Below are positions 23,243 to 34,689 of a DNA stretch of 64,000 nt, in pieces. This DNA comes from Hygrocybe punicea (Eukaryota; Basidiomycota; Agaricomycetes; Agaricales; Hygrophoraceae), in NCBI GenBank assembly GCA_963556145.1, contig OY744466.1, positions 1,674,001 through 1,738,000 of the forward strand, given 5' to 3'. Numbering within the stretch: position 1 is the first letter of the stretch; each line of letters begins with the position of its first letter. Made by a program: the position numbers and the translations under genes. The notes beneath the pieces were generated by a model that searched no databases, was not told the origin of the DNA, and saw only the letters and a program-made list of their open reading frames with translations.

Positions 23243-23560
23243 ATTACCTACGGGTTGTACCCCTAATTCCATCATCACAGAGGGATTCAAATGTAACGGC
23301 CCAACCACGCCTATCCACTTTCCCACATGTGTATCTGCGTTCTCGCCTGGATATGTGTAACCCTGATGCATGATGCATGACACGAGGATCTCAGACCACG
23401 CTTGATGGTTGCACAGGCACGATAAAGTGAGGTACGGTGAGGTGCTTCGTAGGTTGTGTTCAGCTTTCCTGTAGGAGGGAGTGAGAGCGTGGTGTAGTGG
23501 AGCTAGCATTGGGTCAGGTTCAAATTGCTTCCGTTCTGATTGTTTTTGTTGGCTTTCTTA
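23243..23560. other. No gene recognised
   Basis: Short stretch between the F-box remnant and the MITE. Nothing seen. Confidence 0.4.
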
Positions 23561-24242
23561 CAGCGTATTTCAAAAACCTTGTCAGTAAGTGAAAAAAAAA
23601 AAAAAAACCGAGGCAGCTTACGAAGCTGCTCGGCCACTTCCGGGCAACTGTGGCTGAAGCTCTTAAGTGACAAAAACAACTGTTCTCAAGCAAGAACAGG
23701 ACTAATTGAGCTTGAGGGCATCAACCCCAGTTGGGTGAGGATGCATTACACCATTTTAGAATATTTTCTGTGTACATCAGATAATTCTAATGAGAAACCA
23801 TGTTGCTCACCCAAAAAAGGAAATCTCCATGGATGAATTGTATAAAAGATTTATGGTGAGCTTAGAGAGCATCCAAAAAATTCTTAAACAAATGTATAGT
23901 TATTATAAATGCTTTGAATTTACTTAGAACAATTTCAGTATTATTTGAGTGAGTAATGGTATCCAAATTGATACATGACTGAAATATATCTCTGATAATC
24001 ATCTGACAACACCCACTTGCACTTATGTACACAGAAAATATTCTAAAATGGTGTAATGCATCCTCACCCAACTGGGGTTGATGCCCTCAAGCTCAATTAG
24101 TCCTGTTCTTGCTTGAGAACAGTTGTTTTTGTCACTTAAGAGCTTCAGCCACGGTTGCCCGGAAGTGGCCGAGCAGCTTCGTAAGCTGCCTCGGTTTTTT
24201 TTTTTTTTTTTCACTTACTGACAAGGTTTTTGAAATACGCTG
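23561..24242. mobile_element. Foldback MITE, 682 bp
   Basis: Inverted repeats of about 220 bp begin CAGCGTATTTCAAAAACC and are flanked by TA on both sides (23559-23560 and 24243-24244), fitting a Tc1/mariner-type TA duplication. Each arm holds a poly-A/poly-T run of 15 or more. No coding capacity. It lies between the F-box cluster and the OTU gene. Confidence 0.75.
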
Positions 24243-24702
24243 TAAAGGTTTCGGCAGCTGTTCACTGCACAAGATCGGAAACGGAACATAGCAGCGTATA
24301 AATATATCATTATTGGCGTAAAAAGAAAAGAATATGCGTGACACAAAACGTTAATGGTAGGATACAAGATGCAAGCCTTTATAGTTAATGATCCATGGAG
24401 TCCGGAGTCTAATGGCCCAGCAAATAGAACAAATAAGGGAAGAAGAATAAGTTTTGAGTCGTTGTATATGTTTGTGCAATGAAAATGATGGGGGCAAAAC
24501 GATTGCCAGGTCTACCTGTGCATGGTGGTGATATTGGGTGGAGTGGATTGGGTATCCAGAATGAGGTACTGTTTGTGGAAGTCGGGATGAAGATGTATGA
24601 TATGGAGCAAAAGGTCCGTCGTGACTAGTATTTTTTTTTTTTCGTTGGTTTGATCGTGGTTCGAGGGCCGGCCAAAAAAAAATCACGGAAGTAATAGTGC
24701 AC
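24243..24702. other. 3' region of the OTU gene
   Basis: About 460 bp without a gene, probably the 3' UTR and downstream region of the minus-strand OTU gene. Confidence 0.4.
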
Positions 24703-26612
24703 TCAGATCTTCAATTCCCTGAAGCCACGCACATCGAGCCTTCCCGTCCCATTAATTCTCCACTCCGCCAGCTCTTCGGCTCCCGCACCATCCTGGTCGT
24801 CGTCGTCGTCGTCGTCGTCATCACCATCGTGCTCCCCGTCTTTCACGCGCGCAGCGACGACAACGCCCTTCTTGAACCGTCCACCAGGGATGACAATCTT
24901 TCCCGCACCCGTCGTCATGCGCATGTTCCGCCCAGCGGAGTTCCCGACAAGTGCAGGACGAGGTTTGGGTAGCCCCAGCACCTTGCGCTGGCGTCTGGTT
25001 AGTGGCCGTGACACGGGTGGTGGTGGTGGTGGATGTGGATGTGACGAAATTGGTGGTGTGGCGAGTGGTGGAGACGACGCGCCCGAGGACGAGGTGGTGG
25101 ATTCGGCCGAGGAACCTGGGGCGGATAGCCCAGGGGTAGAGTCGAAATCTGGTTCGGCTTCGGCACCATCCACGTCCATGTGTGTATTGTTATGCGGCAT
25201 ACGCCGCGAACTGAGAACGGATAAGCGGGTGCTGCGTGTACGCTTGGCTTGGCTTTCCGAGGCAGATGAGCCTGATGATTCGTCGAATGACCGCTTTGGG
25301 GAGCGGTTGATACGGACGGTGATGGTGGGAACAGAATTAGTAGCACTAGGGGCTCCCCTCGATGTTGGGGGTGAACTGGTAGTGGTTTCGGTTGGAGGAA
25401 AGGGTAGGATTGGTAGACTGTGGGAATGGTCTGAGGAAGTGATAGGGGAGGGAGAGCGGGAGCCTGGAAGAGGGATCTGGGAAGGGGTCGGTGGGAAGAC
25501 TGCCGTAGCGAGGAGAGAGCGCTTGCTCGTTGCAGGGGGCTTCAGGTGCGATTTACTGACAGCCTTGGACTTGGTTTTGGAGATGGACTTCTTTGGGGTT
25601 GGAATGGTGGTTGGAATGGTGGATGGAAACTCCGATTCTGCAGATACCTCTGTCACATGTGGAAGACCGGCATGTGGGCCCTTGAGATTTCGTATCGACG
25701 AAAAGTGCTCCCAGTCGTGGTACCTATTTAGGGGCGGGGGGTGCGGTAAGGTGATGTACAGTGTAGTGGGAATGTGACTTACGCGACATAGACGATTTCA
25801 GAGGAATCGTCTGCGTTCGAGTTTGGGAGTTCATGGTCCTTTCCCTGCTCAGCGCGTTTCTGGTCTCGTCTCCATCGACGCTTCTCGCGTTCGTCGAGCT
25901 TGGAGTCATCCCCGAGGAAAGGAAGCTCCGGAAATACAGAGCGGTTGGGTGAAAGATCCCCGCCTGTGGCCCATTCGATAACATAGACCAGACCGGGTTG
26001 TATTACCTTGACGTTGCGACGAGTGAGATGCGAGAACGCTGAGAGCTCAAGATGGCCGCCATATGTTCCTGCGAGGTGAGATGAGCAAGTAGGATCGCGT
26101 GGCTGAGAGAGAAGCACGAACCGTTCACTCTCATGCAGTTGAGGTGCACGTCAAGACCTCGTTCGTCTTCGACGAACGGTTCATAGCGTTGTTTGTGTGC
26201 TTCGATCCAGTCGCAGATATCTTTTCTCAATTGCAGATGATGAGATGGGGTTCCATGGAGCTGATCGGACAGAGCACGAAACAGGCAGTTGCCGTCGCCA
26301 AGCGTGGGTGCGGCGTACAGCCCTAACGAGCGGAGTTGCTCGGTGAGGAGTTGGGTGTTCTGCGCAGGGTCAGAGAGCAGCTGGGGAGAAGAAAGAAAAG
26401 AGGAAATGTGTTTGTTTATTTTATTTTTATGGCCAAGATGAAGGAAACGTGGAGATTCCCCACCTTTCCTTTGGACCGTGTTGTGCGAGAGCGCACTGGG
26501 AGATTACGTGGCAGCTCGTTGTCAGTGATTCGCCCGCCATTCTCGCTGGGACAGCGCACTCACGATGTGTCTGAGGCTTTGCATTCCTCTGATGTTTCTT
26601 GGACGAACCCAT
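24703..26612 (-). CDS. OTU-domain deubiquitinase-like protein
   Basis: An OTU family cysteine protease, resembling the OTUD3 group by motif order; the family removes ubiquitin from proteins. Exon 2 (26380-26122) has the catalytic segment TLGDGNCLFRALSDQL: Asp in GDGNC and the nucleophile Cys. Exon 3 (26068-25783) has GTYGGHLELSAFSHLTRRNV, and exon 4 (25723-24703) starts with the catalytic His region YHDWEHFSSIR. These exons join in phase. The first exon is probably 26612-26564 (MGSSKKHQRNAKPQTH), but its phase does not fit cleanly to exon 2, so that border is uncertain. The C-terminal 300 residues are Ser/Pro-rich and probably disordered, with a basic patch (RRQRKVLGLPKPRPAL), a poly-Asp run and a short conserved end. 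Expected location: cytosol or nucleus. Confidence 0.85.
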
Positions 26613-27037
26613 GTACGCAGAAATAAAAAATGACGGGTTTGGACTCGGATGGAGGTGGTTGGCAACGGGGCGACCTGGGTTCGGGGTCTCTGCTGGCACC
26701 CGAGTGAGACCTCTGACACGCCTGTCGCCGTCTCTTGGCTAGCGAATAAATAATAACAAGGACAGAATCTCACCCGTAAACCGTACCCTGTACACCGTAA
26801 GTATGGGCTGTAACGGTAATAATGCTCGTGTCCTGGTCAACAAAACCGTTTATAAACTACCAGGGCAGTGGTGCAGATAAGCAGCTTGGTCAGTGCACTG
26901 CTTTGCTCACAGCCCTGCACTCGAGATCAGTGGTTTGTCCGCAGTATTCTTGGCGTACAAGTGCAATATAGCGACTGTCTCGTAAATTGCGCAGCCAGTC
27001 TTCACAACATCGACCATCTCCCACCCAATCCTCCGCC
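26613..27037. promoter_or_regulatory. Shared upstream region of divergent genes
   Basis: About 425 bp between the starts of the OTU gene (minus) and the hypothetical gene at 27038 (plus). It must hold both promoters; no specific sites are assigned. Confidence 0.4.
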
Positions 27038-28037
27038 ATGGTCATCGTCGACGAGAAAAGCACTCACCCGCCCCCTCCCTATGTCTCCGCCGGTTCAATC
27101 CACCCTCCCCCATTCCCCCACCGTCGCGCAATTCGGGACCTCTCAGCGCTGCCCTCACATATCCTCCTCAAAATCGTCTACATGACCTTCCCACAAACGT
27201 CTGGGCTGGATGAAGGTCGACCAGAGAGGCAGCGGAAAACACTGTATTGGTTATCTGTCGGCCTTCGGTTGGTCGACAAGGCGTTCTATATTGGTGAGTG
27301 ATCCATCTGACGGTGTTTCTTTCTGCGTGGACATGGTGCAAGGACACTTGTGTGCCGATGTGATTACCGCCGCACAATCCCGCCCACTTTTCTCATAATC
27401 GAATCTAACAATTCCCTCAGCATGTATGCACGTACTGCGCTCAACGTACCTCCCCGTCTACGACTCCCTCATTCGCTCGCCGTACACCTCCGACCCATTT
27501 CCCCACGACTCTGCCACAACGTCAGGTCCCGGATCACTGCAGACCATCCAGCGTGAGACACAGGTTCTCGACCTCTTCATCGCCCTCAAGGTCCGCGAGG
27601 ACGTCTGGATGGACGATTGTGAGCTCCATCTCGAGCGCGGGGAGAGCTTCAAGGACCTCTTCGACCTCAACCAACCACGTAGCCGACTGGAGGACCTCGT
27701 TAGAGTGTACGGCATCCGCGAGGGCGTCATAACTATCTCTCCCTCCTCCTCCTCCTCGTCATCGTCGTTGTCATCATCGTCATCGTCACCTACGGCTTCC
27801 ACGATCCGAAATTGTACTACTGTGACGGGAAGGGGGAGAAGGCCTGCGGGCCCGAGCCCAATCCCATTTGCCGCGCTGTCAGTGTCTTTCTCGTCGAGGA
27901 GGGTGGGGCTGGCATTAACCAGCGGGGGCCGGAAGCGGACAATCGTGGAAGTGGCGAGGACGCGGGATGAGAAACTCGAAGTTGCGGCAAAGAAGTTGGC
28001 GAGGGACCTCAAAGTTTGGCTCGCGGGTAATTTTTGA
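27038..28037 (+). CDS. Conserved hypothetical protein
   Basis: Exon 1 is 27038-27293 and exon 2 27421-28037, with a 127-nt intron (GTGAGT ... TTCCCTCAG) that joins in frame across AFYI-ACMHVLRSTY. The protein has 290 residues. The N-terminal block (LPSHILLKIVYMTFPQ) resembles an F-box-like helix pair, followed by a conserved-looking region. Then comes a low-complexity stretch of about 20 Ser residues and a basic C-terminal part. It starts 425 bp from the divergent OTU gene. Function unknown; the F-box likeness is a weak impression only. Confidence 0.75.
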
Positions 28038-28316
28038 GAACATTGATATAGATGACTTCGGTCAACTCTATGCAATACGTTGGTTGTACTGTTTATTTTT
28101 TCCATTATCGGACGACATGTATATTGTACCATATTCATCTCCCACTCATAATACCACTTTGTTGATATATGTGCGGCAATTATGATACCACTGCTCGTAA
28201 AATGTCTCTTGTTTCCTTTGCTTTCCAACCAGTTACTTTGTAAATACGCCCTCCACAAGCGAAAGAGATAGTCCCACAAATATATGTACAATGATGAAAT
28301 TCAGCGTCGCAATCCC
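28038..28316. other. Intergenic, convergent genes
   Basis: Space between the stop codons of two convergent genes. AT-rich, nothing specific seen. Confidence 0.4.
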
Positions 28317-29123
28317 CTAACTTCCCTTCAAATTCTGGGAAAGATAGCACAATTGTTTAGCAAGGAAGAATGGACAAGCATGTATGGCGCATTTTACCTT
28401 CAGTTTCGCCGCCACTTCACGACCCTTTCTCCGAACCCCTACGAGCCCCACGGTGTGAATGGGCCGTTTCCAACCATCCGGTATCCTCTCCTCGCCTAGC
28501 CACTGCTTCACCACCTCCATTGGAATTCTGCCCTCTTTATCGGCCATATTTTTGAACATGAGCGCGACTTCCCCACGCGCGAGAAAAGCGTGAAGTCCAT
28601 CCAACGGCTTCTCCAACCCTCCGTCGATATCGACTCGGGCCCTGCAAAAATCTTGCATCGTGAATCCTTGGGCGTCGGTGCCATATTGGAGTAAGGAGCG
28701 TAAGCGGTCTGGATCGACGACCGTGGGTGCTCTGGAACAGCCTGCGGGGGTATCGCCGTGAACGAGGGACCCGTCGTGCTCGATCTTGTTATGTGCAGCC
28801 AACTCTTCCAGATGAAGGCGGAAGAACCCGTGGCCGCACCAGAGGACCCCGCCAAGAGATAGCATTGTTGCGAGGGGCGTGGATAAGTTGTAGACTTGTC
28901 GAAGGGAACGGATGAGCTGGAAAAACCCAATGTCCCTCCCATTGCGGGGTCTATCGAAGTGCGAAATGCATTCAAACGACCCTCCCCCCCAAAAAGAAAG
29001 CAAAAAAAAAACAACTTACAAATATCCGTGATTGGCGAGAGAGTTCAAAGCTGGGCAAGGTGACCTGCTATCTCCACTGCTCGCAGCGACAAATGTGTGG
29101 TCGAGTAAACTGGACTTGGACAT
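28317..29123 (-). CDS. Short heme-thiolate peroxygenase (chloroperoxidase/UPO family)
   Basis: Exon 1 is 29123-29020, with an intron of 69 nt, and exon 2 28950-28317; they join as HGYL-PRNGRDIGFF. The protein has 245 residues, the size of the 'short' unspecific peroxygenases. Residues about 23-25 are PCP, whose Cys binds heme iron, and EHDGSLVHGD near residue 110 fits the family's E-H-D/S acid-base region. EKPLDGLHAFLARGEVAL and GEERIPDGW are further family blocks. Known reaction of the family: hydrogen-peroxide-dependent oxygen insertion into organic substrates, or halogenation. No signal peptide is visible (MSKSSLLDHTF), so it is likely intracellular. Confidence 0.88.
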
Positions 29124-29486
29124 GGTGGTTAGTGTGGAACGGCTACAGAGACGGTTTTGTAAGCGTTGGCTCCTGAAGGAGAGGGCCACATTCGCGTCGT
29201 TAACAGTACACGCAGATGTCAGCCAACTGAGTCGGCATGGGACTCCGAGTCGGGGCAGTGAGCACATGATTCGAGTTCATTTGGTTTCACTTGGTCACCG
29301 TAGTGCAGGTCTATGGCACGGTAGCCTCAGCTAGGGCGGCGGGAAGGGTGTCTGTAACATTCGAGTCTAATCATATATGGTCTTTCTATCCCCTTTCTAT
29401 CCCAAACTGACAGGTGCGGACTAGTATCTGGGTTTGACAGGCGGGCGCTCCGCCGCTCCCGTGCTCACAACTTGAATAATTGCAGC
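29124..29486. other. Upstream region of the peroxygenase gene
   Basis: About 360 bp without a gene. It contains the peroxygenase promoter on the minus strand. Confidence 0.4.
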
Positions 29487-30793
29487 CAGGCTGACCCGTT
29501 CAGCAAGAACTCAGCTTATTTGATCTCTACGATAGCACGCCGTCCATGAGTTTTGGGTACGGTGTCATTCTGTCCGTGGGACTCAAGGCTTACCTGGTGT
29601 TTCTACAAGTCTTACAAGGCAGCGCCTGGAAGCTTCGGGAACATCTCCTCAGAGCCGTTCAAAACCAACCAGGACTTCTTTTTCAAATTGTTCACCGCTG
29701 ATGAGCGCTCCCAGTGAAAAGTCACTCGGGTGGGAAATCATCAGGAAATCTACACATTCCTTTTTCGGACTTATCTGCTTTTGACCGTCAGCTTTAGCTT
29801 TTTTTGCCTTACTTCTGGTAACTTATCATCCACCTTTTCTCAACGAGAAATTATGTCATAAGTTCAAAAAAGTTCATATTTTAAAACACATCCAAAGCAT
29901 TCCATTCTTGCCATGTGAACAAATACCATGCCCATGAAATCATGTGAAGCAGAAGTGACATGGGAGCGGCCACCATTCAAATTAAATAAATGTTCAAACA
30001 TCCATGAGCGACATATTTGTCACACAAGTCGATCGAGACCTCCCCTAAATAAACCAACACGTGATGGTTGTTTGTTTTCACTGCTGCAAAACGTCAAGAT
30101 ATGTTGATTTACCCCCACAACATGCCCTTGTGCAATCCCTCCTGTTCTTCCTCCTGATGCTTCCCTTGCACCCAGTCCATTGAGGACCACACCCACTTTT
30201 TGGGCTTGCGTTGGCCGTGTACTCTGGCCATTTTTTCTTAGCCACTGTCAGACTATGTTTCGGAGGTCTTCAGTTGATTACACTCACCTCATGCCCTCTC
30301 TAGGTTGTCGCTATGTCCTGATGTGGTGATCCCTGCCTCTCCCTTTGTGTGGTCAACAAAGTGCGCCACATCATGTCATGGTTCGACATCCTGACGCGAA
30401 TGAGCAGAGATCAGGGAAATGGACCTGGTCTCTGCTCAAGGTAAGTGTCTTACGTCTTATAGTTTATATTTACTGACTTTTCATTTGCAGGCCACCGTCT
30501 ATGTCCATTGCGATGTTGAAGACGACAACAATGGTCACAAAATGACAACAATGATGAATGGAGACAGGGGCGGCAATGCCAACATGACAAAGACAACGAC
30601 GGAGGCAACAAGGATCATGGAGCCTCTCTGCCCTCAGTGTATTCCGCTGTTATTAATCACTGTAGTACTGCAATACAACTCTTTTCTTTTATCAAAAGGA
30701 ACCTTGCAATAGTTCAATATAACAAAAGTAGCTGTGCTCTGTGGAAGCCCCACAGCTTTTGCTGCTTTTCGAAACTTAGAAAAGCTCCAGGAA

Positions 30794-30826
30794 CTTATAT
30801 TAGCGGACCGACCCCGCTAATATAAG
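30794..30826. repeat. Perfect 13-bp hairpin
   Basis: CTTATATTAGCGG and its exact complement are separated by 7 bases. It is followed by AAAAGC/GGGCTTTT-rich sequence. It could be a relict junction of two TE ends or a structured RNA tail; nothing decides between these. Confidence 0.4.
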
Positions 30827-31058
30827 CTGCTCCAGCTTTTGGCTTTTTGAGCTTTTTGGGCTTTTAAAAGCACGAAAAGCCCGAAAAAGGCGATTTGTAA
30901 GTTTCCTGATGATGCTGAAATATGTGCAATCATTCCCAGCATTTCCCAGCCGTCTTTTTACCGTATAGCATTTTCAAAATGACTGGCATATGGTCAGATC
31001 GAGCAATATCGACTGCAATTGATCCAAATTGATCCAATATTGATCCATATCGATACTA

Positions 31059-32017
31059 CCGTCTTGTACCACCTTTTTGGCTGCTAATTGGCCTCGGAAT
31101 GAATGTGTAACACTTTGGCCTTAAATTTTTACAAGCCGATCATGTATTTAGGACAAAAGCTACATTTCTATCACATTTTCAGACTAATCGGGTAGGGGAT
31201 GGGTGACCTTGAGCAGGATCAGTCCCAAAAGTGGTTATTGGCTCAGGATGACCATTTGGGCTGTGACCAAATCACGCTGCGTCCCATTATCTAATCTTCT
31301 TCAACCTCCGAGTTATCACCATCTTCATCATCAACATCCTGCTCGTCTTCATCCCTGGCTTTTTGGGCCTCTCTGGCATCTTCTCTGGCTGTCCAATGTG
31401 GATGATGACAAGTGCACAACCTTTTTAGTAGTTCGAAGGCATTCTTCTTCCACTTGCCAACAAATTTTCTCTTGAGATTTTGGGTGGGATTGCTGTTGTT
31501 CTTGCCAGTAGATTTCAATTGCTCGTGTCATCCATGTTTTTTTGAGATTAGAAATTGCCTTTTTCTTTTGTCGAATTGATTTTGGATGCCCCACCATTGT
31601 TGCAAAGGTTGTCCAGTGCTGTCATAGATGGATGCCCAGATATGGACATGACCAATCGTGTTTGCTGAAATCCTTTCACTTTTTTATTGCATGGCCTTTT
31701 GTATGTCAAGAACCCCTCCAGATTCTCAGAAATGGTACAGACTGGACCAGGTATTGGTTGAATTTGCCCTGAAAGGTCATTTCTGTTTTAAAAGCCTGTT
31801 TCAAATAGTAAACTCGACAAATTTCATTTCATTTTTTGGCAAGGATGACACTGATTACAGTCTGAGACCTCATCCACAGCCCCTCCCACCTCAAGCTCTT
31901 AGTTTAAATGTACTATATTTGCCTTGCAAAAAGTCCAAGACCAAATGCTAGCTGGTTAGTTTCAAATCTTGACTTGTCCCAAAAGGTGATCCTAGCCCAA
32001 AAGGTGGTACAAGACAG
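31059..32017 (-). mobile_element. Pogo-like (Tc1/mariner) fragment with short TIRs
   Basis: Termini C(C/T)GTCTTGTACCACCTTTT are flanked by TA on both sides (31057-31058, 32018-32019). On the minus strand about 31600-31400 codes VGHPKSIRQKKKAISNLKKT, WQEQQQSHPKSQEKICWQ and TTKKVVHLSSSTL, which resemble the N-terminal DNA-binding region of basidiomycete pogo-type transposases. No DDE domain is present, so it is a deleted derivative. Confidence 0.55.
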
Positions 32018-32944
32018 TAAACATAGTTGCTGGTTCAAAAACAAATTTACAATAAAAATCTCTACATTGGAAAACAGTGGTATCAACTAGAATGAACTAC
32101 GTAGTACAGCGACAGTCCAGGGCATGCTCCACCTACTCCACCTTCCCCCGCTCCCTCCCTTTATAATCAATTCCATCCCTTGCTAAATTTGTAAGGGACA
32201 CTGGAAATTGAATCAGATTTTAGACAGAAGTATGGGCAGAAAAACATACCTTTGTGCATTGTCGTGCCTTCCCTGACATTGTTGTCACCATCGCCATGGG
32301 GTACTTGACTAGATGTCATCGTCATGGTTGCCATCCTCATGAACCACTTGATTCGTGTCACCTTCAGGTGTGGTTGAGTAAATGAACAAGCAAAGAATGG
32401 AGAAGTCTCACCTTGAAGCAGGATGGTGGTTGGAGCCAGAGGGAGAAAGGAGAACTGTGTAAGGGAAGGGGACAGGGGACAAGAAGGGAACATGGTGGGA
32501 GGAGAAAGCAGACATGTCAAAGACAACGCTCTGGATTCTTATTACTTATGTATTATGTAAATTTAATATTTTTGATCCGACTTGGATAGTTGTTAATTCC
32601 AGCCTTTGTAGTCGTTGCCACCCTTTCCCAGCTGATTGCGCATATTTCAGCATTTCCCACCCTTTCCCAGCTGAGTGACTTTTCACTGGGGATGAAGCGC
32701 TTCATGCCTCGTGTTCCATTGATGAACCATGGGACAATTCATTTGATTAGGGAATTGAATGGTAATGTTATTGCAATTTGCAAAACTAATGACATTTACA
32801 AAAACAAACTAGGGATGTAAGCGTGTGAATTTGGTCTAAAGCTGTAATCCACCAGCTCATAGGTGCAACTAATCACAGTAGATGAGGGGGACGAAGTCAA
32901 TGATTGGTAGTTTACTTCCATAATGTTAGCCTACTGACTGTCTT

Positions 32945-34026
32945 TCAGGGGGTCCAAGTGAATGCAATGATGGAAAGGGTGTATCAATCAACAGTTTTCA
33001 GCACTCCCAATAGCTGGTGCCAAGTGTCAGAAAAATGCAGCTCCAAAGCCCATATCGAAGATCTTGTTTGTCAGGGTTTCAATGATGTCATCACCAAGAC
33101 CATTGCTACCCTCAAGTGTGAAGATCTATTCCACAATATGCAGTTTGCAAATGGGGAAATCATTTGAGCACCCTTTGAACTATGCTACACAATTGCCCAC
33201 ACTGCATTCAAGAATGTTGAACTTCAATGCACTGCAGATTTCGACATGATAATGGCAGAGGTCATAACCAAAGCATGGCCAGCAATTGTACTTACCAATG
33301 GTGGAGAGGAAGGTCATAGGTGAGGAGGATAATCATGGTTCTGAGAATGAGGGGGAGGAGGAGGACATGCCAGCAAAGAAGAAGACAAAGGGGCCATCAC
33401 CAGAGGAAGTTGCCCAGGATAGGATCATTGCAAATCTTCAAGTTCATTATTGTTCTGAGGACTGCAAATGCTCTTTTAGCATTTGCTAGCCAGATGGCAC
33501 GAATGCCAAACCTATCCATTTCACTCACCTTCACCTTCAGACTTGAGCAGCTGCTATTGAGGCAAAAGAGGATGGAGTGAATATGGACATCCCACCCAAT
33601 GTGAAGATGTTCAATACAACATACAGCGGCAATTCAACTGACACAAATGTGCTTGCTAAATTACATGTTGCATTGCAGTCACAGAACCAAAACTCCCCTA
33701 CAGTCAACTTTGAAAGATTTGCCAATGTGATCAAACAACTCAACCCTGCCTTCAGACGTGAAAATGCACCAGTCCTTCCTGCTCCAATTGCTGCAGCACC
33801 TGCACACAGATGTTCTCCCCCCAAAATGTCTATTTCTGACTTTTGTGTTCAATTTGACCTCTCTCCAAATATTGAGGACAAACTCAAACAGATCAACATT
33901 ACTGGCCCCCATCTTCTCCACCTTGTGAAAGATAGTGTGCTTCAGGAGGAAGGACAGCTGGATCTTGGTGAACTTGCTGGTGTTCGGGATTCCGAGGAGC
34001 ATTGGATGAATGATATCTTATCATAG
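32945..34026 (+). pseudogene. Transposon cargo gene, copy 1 (decayed)
   Basis: Related in layout to the intact gene at 47491-49292. Segments seen: NAMMERVYQSTVFSTPNSW and LVCQGFNDVITKTI (about 32960-33167), a beta-grasp-like piece (NVELQCTADFDMIMAEVIT, about 33210-33270), and then one frame from 33286 to 34026. That frame holds an acidic/basic linker (PAKKKTKGPSPEE), the Cys motif (YCSEDCKCSFSIC), IHFTHLHLQT-AAAIEA, PPNVKMF and a C-terminal SAM-like region (SISDFCVQFDLSPNIEDKLK). Only two stops break this frame: TAG at 33487-33489 and TGA at 33544-33546. The latter stands where the intact copy has the Trp of AWA. A DDE_3 transposase relic lies tail-to-tail at 34156-34510. Function unknown. 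Confidence 0.6.
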
Positions 34027-34155
34027 TTCTGTAGATGCTTCCAAATTGATTGGTTTTCACGCCATGTGGCTTCTTTCAGTGCATTCTAAGCTGACAAGAT
34101 AATGGTTAAAATTGATCAGACAAGAATACAAAGGCAGCAAACAACATAATATAGC

Positions 34156-34510
34156 CTACAAGTATCCAGCTTGAGCAAAGAAGCCCCAGGTCATCCCTGG
34201 CATGATGACATCACAGCTGCAGTACATCTCATACTACAATGCTCTGTCCTGACAAAAACTCAGCCCTTGATGATGGAGGTGGCTCTTGATGGCAGAAAAG
34301 GCGAGTTCCATTGGGCTATAATTGGGGGAGTATGGCGATAGCTATTCAACTTGGCAGCCTTGGGAACTGTTAGATTGAATACAGTAAAATAATCTGTACT
34401 CACCATATCCTTCTATCATCTGAACAACCTTGTCTGAATGGTGGATCTTCACATTGTCCAACACTGGGACACTCCGAAGGCCAGGATAGGGATGCATTAG
34501 AGGTAGCTAG
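34156..34510 (-). pseudogene. DDE_3 transposase C-terminal relic
   Basis: The minus strand reads LMHPYPGLRSVPVLDNVKIH (second catalytic Asp region) near 34500-34430, then, after an intron-like or damaged stretch, LSPYSPNYSPMELAFSAIKS (glutamate region; the usual D of SPDLNP is Asn/Ser here) and an ending MPGMTWGFFAQAGYL. In-frame stops near 34230 show decay. It is convergent with the cargo gene copy, the same arrangement as at 47.5-50.6 kb. Confidence 0.65.
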
Positions 34511-34689
34511 AATTGTCTATGTCAGATACACTAACCACAAGCAAATACAATGCTCACCAAGTCATTGTGAAGATACTCCATGAACATCTACCATGTGAAT
34601 GATCCTTCAACAACATGCAATGCCAGTAGACCCAGTCATTTTGGTTAACTCAATCGCAGATATAGTTGCAAAAGGTAGGTACACATAGC

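Larger units (their letters stand above)
29710..32690. mobile_element. TIR element inserted into an ORF, ~2.98 kb
   Basis: Ends read CCCAGTGAAAAGTCACTC at the left and the reverse complement at the right (to 32690), followed inward by GGGTGGGAAA-type repeats. Flanks are GATGAGCGCT (29700-29709) and GATGAAGCGCT (32691-32701), an imperfect target duplication of 10-11 bp, nearer the 8-11 bp of MULE-like elements than the 8 bp of hAT. No transposase of its own is recognised. A pogo-like fragment (31059-32017) is nested in it. Intron-like GTAAGT...TTTGCAG (about 30442-30490) precedes an Asn/Thr/Asp-coding tract. Confidence 0.65.
29487..32820 (+). pseudogene. Unknown ORF split by a 3-kb element
   Basis: Left part 29487-29709 (GTVSFCPWDSRLTWC, FKTNQDFFFKLFTADER), right part 32702-32820 (FMPRVPLMNHGTIHLIRE, stop at 32818-32820). 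Removing the element 29710-32690 and one target copy restores one reading frame across ADER-FMPR. An in-frame TGA at 29547-29549 shows that it is decayed anyway. I do not recognise the protein. It may be the 5' part of a transposon gene, since transposon remains follow directly downstream. Confidence 0.6.

Noticed and set aside
24872..25777. A 301-codon plus-strand ORF
   Set aside because: Antisense of the last OTU exon, whose minus-strand frame has splice sites and family motifs.
27458..28291. A 277-codon minus-strand ORF
   Set aside because: Shadow of the plus-strand gene 27038-28037, which has a proper intron.
30900..31060. GATCC/ATCGAT-rich stretch considered as a regulatory array
   Set aside because: Short and degenerate, lies within a transposon; nothing ties it to a gene.
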